DNA of 64,000 nucleotides from Galaxea fascicularis (taxonomy: Eukaryota; Cnidaria; Anthozoa; Scleractinia; Euphylliidae), in the NCBI GenBank assembly GCA_948470475.1, contig OX419341.1, positions 23,307,207-23,371,206 on the forward strand. Direction: 5' to 3'. Positions 19,429 to 30,800 of the stretch are shown piece after piece. The notes beneath the pieces are model-generated. The model had not been told where the DNA came from, ran no database searches, and worked only from the letters and a program-made list of their open reading frames with translations. Positions within the stretch are counted from its first letter, which is position 1; each line of letters opens with the position of its first letter. The translations under genes were made by a program, and so were the position numbers.

Positions 19429-22400
19429 TTATGCTGGGCATCGTTCGTAGCCGTACGGATACGTACGCGCGGTGACGGGGTCCAACACCCCCTTGCTGTA
19501 CACCAGGCGATAGTCCTTATACTGGGGTTGCGTGTACAGCTGATACCCTTTGGCGTCCCGCACGATATGGTGGGACTTAACAATGCGCCGCCACCGCGGT
19601 TCGCGAAGGGGGGACTGCACTTCGTCCAGCGTGTTTCGACGCAGCACCTCGTAATTGAGTTGGGCACTCCCCTCGCTGTTCAGGGAAAATCCCCGTACCT
19701 TGCACTCACTCTCCCCTCGGCGCGTCTGATAACCGTAGTTTTTTGGTCCTCCGGAGCAGAATTCTACGATGGTGTCGTCTCCCTCCAACTCGTTCTTAAA
19801 GTCCCCCAGATATTTGCCGAGGGGTGGGTCGGGTTCTCCCGGGCGGTGGAGGAAGATCACCGAATCGGTGTCGAAATACAGCACCCGCTCGTCCAGCAGC
19901 TCCAGCGCCTCGTAGAGCCTCAAGCGCGCCCAACAGGTCGTGAAGGCCGCCACGAAGATGTTGAGGTTGGGCGAGACGCCGCGGTCGTCGTGCTCTTTTT
20001 TGAAGTGGACCTCCACCCGCTCCTCCGTCAATGGGCTGACGTATCTGATGTCGTTCCTGTCGCTATCTAAAAAGGTATGCATGGATTGGGGGTCCACGAA
20101 CTCCTTGACTTGCGTCTTGTTCAGCATCATCTTGGCCAGCGCCCTCAGCCCGGGGTTCTTCTCCATCTCGGCGTACTCGAGTCGGATCCCCTCGCGTCGC
20201 TCGTAGTCGCGAAGGTACTGCTGCTTCTCCGCCTCCGTCATGTCGGCGCGGGGCCACCCACTGGCTTCCTCTTTGATTTTGAGCCACGTGTTCACATAGT
20301 CCTCGAAGAGACCCACTCGGCTCTCGGGGAAATGCCACACTTCGTGGATCTCTTTAATAACGTACCCCATCTCCACAGGTTCAGCGAGTTCCGTGGTGCA
20401 CCACGTCGTCCGAATGATTGCATTCGCAGGCCCTTTCCAGCAGTGGTAGATCAATGTTCGCCTCGACACAACTTCGGCATAGCGGGAACGTCAATTTCTC
20501 GTGGGTACGGTAGGGCAGCACGGGATAAAACAAGCCTTCCGGCGGGAGCACCGTGCACTTGGCCAATCCAAAATAACCGTCCAGGCTCGTGGTGTCGGGG
20601 TCATAGATGAATTCGGGGTGTCCGAGGGGGTACTTGCCCGTCTTGTTGACGAACGGGTACAGGCTGGTATAGTCGTAGTACCGAATCTCCTCCCCGGCGG
20701 CCTCGTCGACTCGTGCATACAGTCGGACGGCGTTGGTACGACCGCCGAAAAACGCCTCGAGGGGATCCAAGGGATCTTGCAAGTCGAGACCCTCCACGAA
20801 GGCGCGCACGTCCTCGTCCTCTTGCTTGAGGCGGTTCCATTCGCATTTCCACATCTGCATCACCCCATACCCCTTGTTCAACAGACACTGTTTTTTTTGC
20901 TCTGTCAGTACCCGCACGTCCTCCATCGATCGATCTGTCAGACGGCGATGTTCCTCCGACCGCTGGGGATAACAGCTGCGGCACCCGTGCCAAAAGCAAC
21001 CGTGGAATTCGTAGGCCGTGTGGGTCTCCGGGTCGTAGCCATCCAGTCGAAAACGCGTTCCCGGGACCAGGTGCTCCCCCTAGTTGCGTGCGTGTTGGAT
21101 GTACGTGCGCGGGTGATGGAAATGAGCCGCGTCGGGGTAGGCCAACGCCATCATGTCCTCCACCTCCCGCTCGTCTTCGGTCAAGGCCATCCAATGCGCT
21201 TGACGCAAACCGTGCTCCCGCCACAGCAACAATTCCATGGCTCCACGAGAATGTCGGGTCGTCAACCGCCATCCGTTCAACGGTTCGCTGACAATACTTT
21301 CGGGGATCATTCGGTTCATCCTAAAATCCCTGTTACACGCCGAGGCTATGGTGATCTGTTCAAAAGGGTTGAAACCCGTCTTGGCTTCAAACAGGCGCTT
21401 GAAAGTCAAACAACCCTCCTTGAGCAACTTGACGTCCGACTCGCAATATTCCACGAGTTCCTTGGCAAAGTCAAATTGCACGTTCTTGCTCACTTGTTCG
21501 GCATGCCACTTTTCGAAATCCTTGCGCCCTTTCACGGACATCCCCTCGGGCATGTAATAATCTTCACTGGGGATGGGTCCCACGTACTCGGCGTTCTCGC
21601 GGGTATTGAATAAGTGAGGGAAGTACCCCTTCTTCAACTCCGTTAGGCCAAAGGTCTTGGTGAAGGCGGACAGCGGCATTTGGAAGAATGAGAGCGAGTC
21701 GATGAAGCGAATCCCGTCGTGATGCAGGGCCAGGACTTTGGCACCGTTTCGTACTTGTTCGATTTTGATTTTTTGGCGATGGTATTCGTCGATCACCGGG
21801 TAGCTGTCGTACCCCTGAAAATTGTGCGCCATCACGGTGAGGGGTCGCGTGTCTTCCTCCGTCAGGGTGTCAGGCCACTCCAAAATTCACGGGTACACTC
21901 GTCCCCCGAGAAACGAAAGGGTCGATCGTCTTTCTCGGTCTCCGTCACCACAAGATTGGGTACGTGACGCCCGTCTTCTTGCGTGCATTCAATGTCAAAA
22001 AAGACGTGCAAGGGTTCCTTTTCCTCGTCGTCATCTTCGCCGCCACTGCACTCCTCCTCGTCATCACTTTCGTTGGCTCGCAATGTTTGTAACCCCGCCG
22101 CCGCGCCTCGTCGCCCCCGACGTCTCCTCTTGGCGCGTCTCTCTTTCCGCAACTCCTCGGGTCGCTTGGCCACTTGTAAGAAACAACGATGGGTTTCTAT
22201 CGGCACGTACTCCTTGCACGAGGGGCAGGTGGCGTGTCCGCACACGTGTTCTTTCATTTCCTTGACACCCCGCAACAATTTCAGGCACTCCCCACATTTT
22301 CTGCGCACGCTGCAGACGCTGGGTTTGCCGAACGCCACGGGCTTGCCGTCGTAACTGTATCCCAGGTGGTTCTCTAAACAAACGTCCCCGTAAAACTGAC

Positions 22401-22670
22401 GCAAACAGCGATCGCATCTCATGGTCGCCGTCCCGCGCTGCGAACGGGCTCGAGCATGGTCGGAGCATCCCTCTTCCAGGCAAGCCCCGCAATAGTTCTC
22501 AATAGTGTCTTCACCACGGGGTCCAGGTCAAAGTCGAATCGACCTCCAGCTTGCAGCAACTCCTCGTCCGTAACACCGTCATCGAACATCTCTTCCTCTT
22601 CCACAGCTCTGACCAAGGTCTCATCATCATTATCGTCGTGCCACGCCTCGTCCCACTCGGGTTCATTCAT
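19429..22670 (-). pseudogene. polB: Protein-primed family B DNA polymerase of the Polinton (broken)
   Basis: About 1,080 codons. In order: an acidic leader (from 22670); Cys/His zinc-finger region (NYCGACLEEGC, MRCDRC, CGECL, CPSC); exonuclease motif I FFDIECTQ; exo II NFQGYDSYPV; exo III YCESDVKLL; YEFHGCFWHGC; polymerase motif A DYTSLYPF; motif B region KNPGLRALAKMMLNK; motif C YFDTDS (about 19861-19872). This enzyme copies the element from a protein primer. Breaks: a frameshift near 22495, one in a T run near 21884, an in-frame TAG at 21080-21082, and a frameshift near 20400. The motif B segment lacks the usual Asn-Ser-x-x-Gly pattern. A promoter with TATA, CRE, CCAAT and E-box motifs lies upstream. 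Confidence 0.93.
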
Positions 22671-22716
22671 GTTCAGATTTTCTCCTTCAAATGGCCCGCG
22701 TCACCCCGGGTGCCCT

Positions 22717-22815
22717 GTTTTATACGAGTCGTTCATGACGTCATTCTCCTCTGCACCAATCACCGACCTTTTCTCGTGCGTCAAGCCCTCTGATTGGTGA
22801 TATTCATATCACGTG
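22717..22815 (-). promoter_or_regulatory. Composite promoter of the polymerase gene
   Basis: On the minus strand, going upstream from the start at 22670: TATAAAAC (22717-22724), a perfect palindromic CRE, TGACGTCA (22736-22743), CCAAT boxes in opposite orientations (22756-22760 and 22793-22797), and CACGTG (22810-22815). The spacing suits a strong animal-type promoter. Confidence 0.6.
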
Positions 22816-23195
22816 ATCTTCAACCTGCACTGCCATCTAGTCAGCGGCTCAGAGGGGGTCCCCTTGAAAAGTGATCACGCCACACGTCCCACAACATCCC
22901 ATTGGTTCCCAAAGAACAATAGCTCCTTTACCGGTCAGAACTGGTCAAGTTCGCACGTGGTTTGCTCCATCAAGGCGGGCGTTTCCCGAAACTCCAGAGA
23001 CTTCTCGGGCCTAATTTGCTATGCATTTCAAAAACGAAAACGTTTTCAGGTGGGACATTTTGCGATCAATTTCCCTTTTCGTGTCTTGAAATCACAGTGA
23101 AAGACCAGAGCTTCAGCAGAAGTGCATCGCAGTTTTCAAAAAAGGCTTTTGGGGCCCCTTAGGTTTTCGGGACTTTCGAGAAACGGACCGAAGGT
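22816..23195. other. Non-coding spacer between polymerase promoter and right TIR
   Basis: No gene seen. It contains a short palindrome (AACGAAAACGTTTTC near 23033). The right TIR begins at 23196. Confidence 0.5.
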
Positions 23196-25335
23196 CGTCC
23201 ATCATTCCGTAGGTAATGGCCGCTCGCTCGCGGCGAACCCAGGTTTGGTCCTCTTAACAAGAGGATAACTGAGCTCTGCGAAGCTCGACAGGAAACGATT
23301 CTCTTCTACAGACGAATCGGCGGTGAACAGCAAGAGGATGTGGAAGTTTCAAAGGCGATGAAAAACTATTTTCACCTTTGGATTGCTTCATTTTTTTTTA
23401 CAACGCAACCTAACATGTTTGCACGACCGTGGAAGCCGAATCGCGGACTTGAAATGGATTTTAGACGACCAGGAAAGAGGCTGCAGGCAGGTAAATGGCG
23501 CTTTGAATTTCGATTTTCTCTCGGAAATTCATTTGACCGATCCTTCGAAATGGTATAGTGTTCGCACACCTGATTTTCAATTTGTTTTCACAGGCTTGGA
23601 AAGTTGCGCCATATTTTACCGTGTAGGGATTGATGTGATATTTCCAAGATACATTTTTCTGACCTCTTTGAATTGTGATGAAGCTCCGTCGAACTCAAAA
23701 TGACACGATATTCTCCTACAGACGAATTGGTGGTGAATAGCAAGGGGATGTGGAGGTTTCAAAGGCGATGAAAGACTATTTTCAAGTTCGGATATCTTCA
23801 TTTTTGTTTTTCACAACGCAACCTAACATTTTTGCACGACCGTGGAAGCCGAATCGCGGACTTCAAAAATGGATTTTTAGACGACTACAGCCAAGTAAAT
23901 GGCGCTATTGACTTTTGATTTTCTCTCGGAGACGAGTCGGCCGTTTAAAACAGAGGACATGGAGATCTTAAAGCGAGGAAAAAACCATTTTGCGTTTCGG
24001 ACCGCTCTCTCACTTTTTTTTTTTTAAACGAACATGGTGCTCAAATATTACAGCCGAACTGTGGACGGATTTTGTGCGACCCAGGAAGAGGCTGCACCCA
24101 GGTAAATATTTTTTTGAATGTCGATTTTCTCTTGGAGAATTGTTTGACCAATTCGTTGAGTCGACCATTGTGTCGTATTCTCATTTTTCGGCTCGCCAAG
24201 TCGCATTTTTTTCACAATGGTTTTCAACAATGGGGAAGCCAATTGAAAGACAGCGTGTTTGTACGCTCTCACCAAAGTTTTTCTCGCTGCTAACAACACA
24301 ATCCTTGTTTACTTCCATACAATTTTCTGTTATAAAAACGGTATGTTGATGCGTTTGTCCCTTTTTATTTGTGGTTGTCTTTAGAAAAGCACATCCTTGT
24401 TGTATTTTGCCTGTCAGTGTGGTGACACTATATGCGAACGGCTACGGTGAACAAAATATTTTTTGCTGTCCAGGTTTTTTTTTTTTGTGATGGACCACCA
24501 AAACCTCGGGCATTGTTTCTCGAAGCATTCCCGTTTCAAGAAGGTTTAAAGCCTACCGTCCTCGTTCCTATGCATTGTCATTAATTTTTTCCTCGTCTCG
24601 ACCAAAACTGGATTCATGCAAACACAAACAAAAACCACGAAGGAATTATACGCGGGATGACATGATACGGCAAAACAAAATCATCGCCGTGACCTCAGTC
24701 TTAATAATATTGTTCAAAAGGAGAGGCCGGTTTCGGTTGGTGTAAGACTCATTAAAAATATTTTGACAAGATGACTTGACGTGTTTCTTTGTCGATGAAT
24801 CCCGCAAGTGGGCGACGTGTGTGGTTTTTTCATTCACCCATGAACTTTTGTTTTTCTCTTTTTTGTTTGAGCGCCAACGAGGTTTTTTCATACACCCAGG
24901 AACTTCGATTTTTTTTTTCTTTTGGAACGCCAACGATTGCCTGTCTTAAATTGTTTTTGTATGCCAAATCCGTTCGTTTTTTCCATTCATTGACCCGCGC
25001 GAAACCTTCATCGCTTCACCCAACCCCTGCTGCGTGATCTCTGCCCCTAGGGACCACCCTTTCAATGTCGACCACCCGCGTATCAGGCCCAAGTATCCGC
25101 CGACCGCCAGCGTGCCAGGTGCAAGTCTCCGCCACGACCGCCAGCGTGCCAGGCGCAAGTAAAACATGTTCATTAAACCATGTTTGAAAAAACGTTCATC
25201 CGTTTGTGTGTCCTTCCTTTCTTGTCGCATACCTCATTTGCATATATGCTACTTATGCTAATGACCTAATTGGCATATATGCTAATTTTTTTGGGGGTCG
25301 CGTGCCGTGGGTTTAGTCGAGCGCATAGTACTACT
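23196..25335 (+). repeat. Right TIR of the Polinton
   Basis: Inverted copy of 9857-11994, ending CGCATAGTACTACT. It contains GC-rich direct repeats with CCGCCAGCGTGCCAGG words (about 25088-25160) absent from the left TIR but present in the copy at 1-2097. The internal diverged repeats are near 23335, 23745 and 23955. Confidence 0.93.
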
Positions 25336-27806
25336 CCGTCACAAGGGCACTCCACCAGCCATGTATCTGCCGCAATATTTCTAGTGGGAAATTAATCTGT
25401 GTCTTTGGAACCTCCAAGTTGGATTGTTGTAATTACTTCCTTCTCGCCCCTCCGAATTACCTTATTAAAAGGCTTTAATTACATTGTGCACCTCCACTTG
25501 TTCTGCACTGACGCATGTTTGGCCAAATCACATGCTTCAATAAAGACTTTTATTGTGTACCTACTAAAAAACGCGTAGTTTTGGAAATTGTTCCACCAAC
25601 ACTCAAAATCTTTTATGACTCTACTTCTTACTATTTCACAAGTATACGCAAGCACGTTGAGATATTCGGGGATGAATCTCTTGAAGATTCCTTCCTCCGA
25701 CATAAATCATATGGGGACCGAGCATTCTCGGTTTGTGCCCCTTGGGATTACCATATTTTACGTGTTGTACAACGTAGGGCAATATAGAGCTTTCAATAAG
25801 GCGCTATGTAAATCTATCTGCACTGGTGTATCAATCTGCAACTCTACGCCAGTCTCTGACAAATCTCTTATAAATAAATCTAATTTTCGAAAAAACAAAA
25901 TAAACTGATAGCTCGACTGATAGCTCTATGGAGATTACTTATTTGATAAAATATTTTATGAAGTTGTCGCATTTATCTGTTGGAAGTATAAGTCACGGTC
26001 GTTAAATATAGACAAATGTTATAAATTATTGTACTACGTGAAACTATAGCGAATCTCTTTTCTTCTCTTTTTGTAATGGTCCGCCTAGTTGTTTCGAAGC
26101 TTTCTGTGGGGCAACCAATATTGTATTGTTAGCGATTCATTGTCAATTAATTCATGTTGAAGTTGTCTCGCTATCTTGCAATAGTAACTGACCTTCCAAT
26201 CGATTTAACGTGTAACGAAAATTGTCTTTATGAAGGTTTATAATCATATAGATAGAACCGCGTCATAACGCAACTGTTCTAGTACTATTAGTAATATATC
26301 CTCACTGCATACCTATTACCACATCATGGTAGACTAAGTTATGGGAGGAGACCGCGACAACTGTGGCGGCTAAGGTATGCAGCGAGAGTTAAGCGTAGCC
26401 GCGTCGACCGGCACCAGGGGAGGAGGGTGGGGCGACAGAAGCTTCCTTCACCGGAACGCGGGCAAAATGACAACGATCGAAGCAAAACGCGAGAATTTAA
26501 GCAAAGCGACGGCAAAGCATCATACCTGCCCCGAGGACGCAGAGCACGGCGGAATCTGAAAGACATAGCTCAAATTCCGTGATGCGCTAATTATGTATGC
26601 AGTGAGAATATTGAACAAATTGCAAAGCATTCCTAAAATGGTCACTTGCCACACTTCATAGAAAATACAGGCAATTAAAATGCGGGAAAGCCGTTGCATG
26701 TTCGTCGGTATTTTACCGAACATTCCCATCGTGCACCGAATTGTTTATGTATTTTCTATGACATGTATAAGCAAAGTTTTCTCGTGATCTACCATGGAAA
26801 ATGTCACCTGTACTTTCCTCATTGCATACACACTCACCTAAATGCTCGCGTATATACGAGGAAAATGCAAGCAAACTGCTCGTGGGATATTACGTGGTAT
26901 ACTTCTCGAAAGCATTATCCTGCTCAGTCTTTAGGAATATCCCCTAACTTGTTTTTAAATCAACTTAATTTTTTTTTAATTTAAATTATTAAACGGATTG
27001 ATAACTAAAGCACAATTACAGGGAAAAAAACCGGCCGAAAAATCGCCATTTTCCCCCCTAAATTAAACCACAAAATTGTGTACACAGGATATCTGTCGAG
27101 TATACACGCAACGAATATCGAGCCGATATTCTGAGTGATTTGTTACATAATTTTACATACATAATTTTTGCCTATCGTGGACAAAATTTTTTTTCTTCAG
27201 TCTTTGTTTATGATAAATTTTATTAGTTAACTTAAAAATTCATCCTTCTCAATCTTGCAGAATATCCCCGGATAATCACTGTGAATGAATCAATTGAACC
27301 ATGATTGAACTTTTCGATCGGACGTTTTTTAATCAAAAATGTAATAAAACTTATTGTGTTGGAAAATTGGATGTTTGATTTGAATTATTATTATTATGAA
27401 ATGTTTTAGGTTTGTTTTTAATGTGTTACCTTAAACAAGTCGGCTCAATAATTAGATACGTAAAAAGTCTAGGCAAAATGCAGAATGAATAAATAGTTAA
27501 TTTGCCATGGCTGTTTACCGTAATTCGTACGGCTTTCTTCTTTTCAAAATATGTCTAGCACATGTTTGGTGTTAAAAATTACCATTAAAGGCAACCCATA
27601 CGTTACCTAAAAGAATCAATACCTAATAAGACTTTCTATTTGGTTCCAAATTCTCAGAAACAGCTGAGCAAACACAGCACTGATTATTCTCACTTGTTTG
27701 ATCGAGTTTGCTCAAATTAACACTGACTCCGCTTCTGTGAAGATAGATACTGAAAACGCTTCTCTGGACGACTAACTGCCTTTCGTGGTCTCAGCTCACA
27801 AAGAAG
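25336..27806 (+). other. Host unit 2, 5' flank
   Basis: 25336-26000 matches 34000-34700 of unit 3 and is missing from unit 1; 26001-27806 matches all three units. The stretch 26362-26475 is the version of the region replaced by a short repeat in unit 1. No gene is seen apart from the downstream signal exon. Confidence 0.7.
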
Positions 27807-30800
27807 ATGAAAATGATCTTTGCTGGCCTACTCCTTAGCCTTCTGGTGGTGACGTCTAAGGCAGGTTACCCCGAAGAAATAGAACGTGAAGATCTTGCAG
27901 ACGAAATGGAAGATCCCGCGGAGTGGAAATTTGATGATGAACCTCCCAGTGAGTATTTGTCTCTATTATTCTTAGTCTAGTTACATCTCATTTTCATGTG
28001 ATACGAACATACATAAAACTCAAACAAGGGGTACCACAAAGCTCCTCTTTCACACGATAATTCGTCAAGGATAATTTCACTGATATACTCCTTTCATTCA
28101 CAAATACAGCACTTTGAAATTTGATCCACATTATTATGGCAGGCACCGGTATTTTCACCGTACTTTTCAATTTTCGCCTCTGATATTACAGTCAAACCAA
28201 GTCAAGCGTACCCCTGTAGATTCCATTCAGAGAATGCTTTCATTTTAAAAATGAGGAAATCGATGTTCAAATCAAAATTCAGTCTCTAAAACAGGTGATA
28301 AAGTAAATTCATCACAAATTCCTTCAAGGAAAGGCTTATTTTTTATCTCCCACCCATAGGCTGCTGGTTTGTACTATAATACATCATATCTTGGCTCTCA
28401 CTCACCATGGGCAAAAGCAGTCAAAGTTCCGTCCCTTTGAAAACGGCTAACCATCTTTCTGAAGACAGCAAGCGTTACAAATCATGATAAATTTGCGTTC
28501 TGGAAAATCCACGATTGCACTTGCCGTGAATTTCTCCTCTTATTTCGTTAGAGATAGGTTTTTCAGGCTCGAAGGTTTGGTCTTTCGACCCGTGTGAGGT
28601 AATCCGAGACAATCTTGGATTCAGGATTCCACATACTGGAACAAAAAGAACTAAAATTTGCAAATCACTGCTTTTCGTGTTCATGCATAATTCGCTTGCA
28701 GAATTGTTTGATTCAGTGCTACAAAATAATTTGCTGGGAAAAGGGTGCCCAGATACTTTATACACCAAAATTGCAACAGTAGACAGCCCAAAAACAATTG
28801 TTACTTATTTAATTTCTAAGCTTGTCCTTCACAGGCAGGCCAATCAACCTGATCTGGAGTGAATTTTCGGCAACTTGGATTCCGGATTCCAATCTTGGCG
28901 GGATTCCGGATTCCTAGGGCTGGATTACAGATTCCAAAGCCCAGGATTCCGAATTCCAGAAGCAAAAATGTCTTAGATTCCGGAATCCGGATTACCTTAG
29001 ATGGGGTGAGGTCTTGCTTGGTTTCTTGCCACCATTTGTAAACAAGCTACATTTTCCATACAAGGAACATCCCTTGTTCGTATAATCCAATCAGAAACCG
29101 CCAATTTTGATTTGAATATTGATGTGCTCGTTTCCAAAATGAAACCATTGTCTGAACGACACAAACGGGTTCAATTCTCAAATAATCGATTCATTATTAT
29201 AATTCTACATGGGTACGTTTGACCTGGTTCGACTTTAAAATGTAAAATTGTCATCTCAAAAGTGAGATTGGGAGTAATGATTGCGTGACCTGCTTTATTT
29301 CTTTGACCGACTCAACCACGGCGGTCAAATGCAAGTTGGCGTCCCCGCTCAAAGGGACACCAACGTGGCAGGTTCGTACTAAGTTTTATCATCACTTTTC
29401 GAACATCTATTTTCGCCATAACCTTGTAGTAACGAGTTACTGTTGGGCCAGAAATAGTTTTAAGTTGTTTCTATATACCTACCCTTCAACTCCCTTCTGT
29501 CTGAGCGTTATTCGTGTATGCAAACGTATTTTAATTTACTGATATGCTTCATGAATACTTCTGTTACGAGTCATGAACAGACTGGAGATTATGGACTCTT
29601 TACTGTGCGAATCCGAAAACCGTGAACACTTTGATTCGACTTTGACATTTCCTAATGTGCGGCAACTATGGCAAGCCTTTTGTAGCAAAATTTAATCCTT
29701 GCAATATATGTTTAATCCACCAAATATTGGTTTATTCTAAACTTGTGAAAATTCATTCAATCCACAATCCACCAAATATTGGTTTAATTTAATCCAGTGA
29801 AAAGACATTCAATCCAATCGAAAATATAAATTTTCATTCAATCTAATCTTTTCATTTTTATCATCCAATCCAAATGCCTTGAGTTTTTATTCAATGCAAA
29901 TACCTACACTAATTTGACCTGTGCCTCCCTACGGTTGAAGGCGACTTTGTCGTGACGGAGGGGTCATTTTCGATTGGATTGAATGAATTTTCACAAGTTT
30001 AGAATAAACCAATATTTGGTGGATTAAACATATATTGCAAGGATTAAATTTTGCTACAAAAGGCTTGCCATAGGCAACCAATCAGAAGAAACATGAAACC
30101 ACAACCTAATTACCGTTGCTGTCTGCGGTTTAGTTTTCTGGCGCGTGATTGGCTTTTTACTTGATACACAATAACATTCCATAAATACTTCTAATGTTCA
30201 CGGTTTTGGGATTTCACAGGAGGCTTACATTGTTGAACTCTGCTCAAACGCCTTAACGGAAGGGGACTAAGTCCAAGTTAAATTAGGATCAATGCAGTTT
30301 TTTATTATGAAAAAAATAATTCTTTGTCAGTCACGAAATAACAATTACAACACAATTGCACTTCGAACAAACGCTTCTTCACAGAGAAAACTTGTCCTAT
30401 GTACAACCCTCCTGCCAATGGAGCGTTGGCCTGCCAGGATTTTGGATCAGAACCGGCATGCACCGTTTCTTGCCAAAGAGGGTTTGACTTCACAGCTCCT
30501 CCCGCATTCCTATACCTATGCGATTCGGGAACTTGGCAAACGATTGGTTTTGGTTTCTTTACATTGCCGTGGCCTGATTGTGCAGGTAAGCAGAATTATT
30601 ATATGACAGGATCTCCTTAATCTAAGTTAGTTCGGACAGTCCGGAGGCTGTTCTTCGGACAGCGCCTGACCTTTGTGCAATCCTTTAGGTCAAAGTTTTA
30701 ACAGCAACCGTATTTTGAAAGACGAGTTTTCAAGACCCGTAATATTCCTGTGTTTTTAATCCAATGTTGTCGTAACCGGTCTTTCTCAACCTCAATATAG

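Larger units (their letters stand above)
9857..25335 (-). mobile_element. Polinton (Maverick / adintovirus-type) element, decayed
   Basis: A 15.5 kb unit bounded by TIRs of about 2.14 kb that begin AGTAGTACTATG and end in its complement. It encodes the hallmark set: protein-primed family B polymerase, retrovirus-like integrase with chromodomain, jelly-roll major capsid protein, phospholipase A2-like protein and several conserved small proteins, all on the minus strand. Polintons are self-synthesising elements that integrate and also resemble virus genomes. The expected 6-base target duplication is absent (CTGTAT on the left, CCGTCA on the right), and 188 bases seen in the unit without the element (33812-33999) are missing. 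No packaging ATPase is recognised. Many genes are broken, so the copy is an inactive fossil. Confidence 0.93.

Noticed and set aside
20501..21613. 370-codon plus-strand frame across the polymerase
   Set aside because: Antisense of clear polymerase motifs; no domain of its own.
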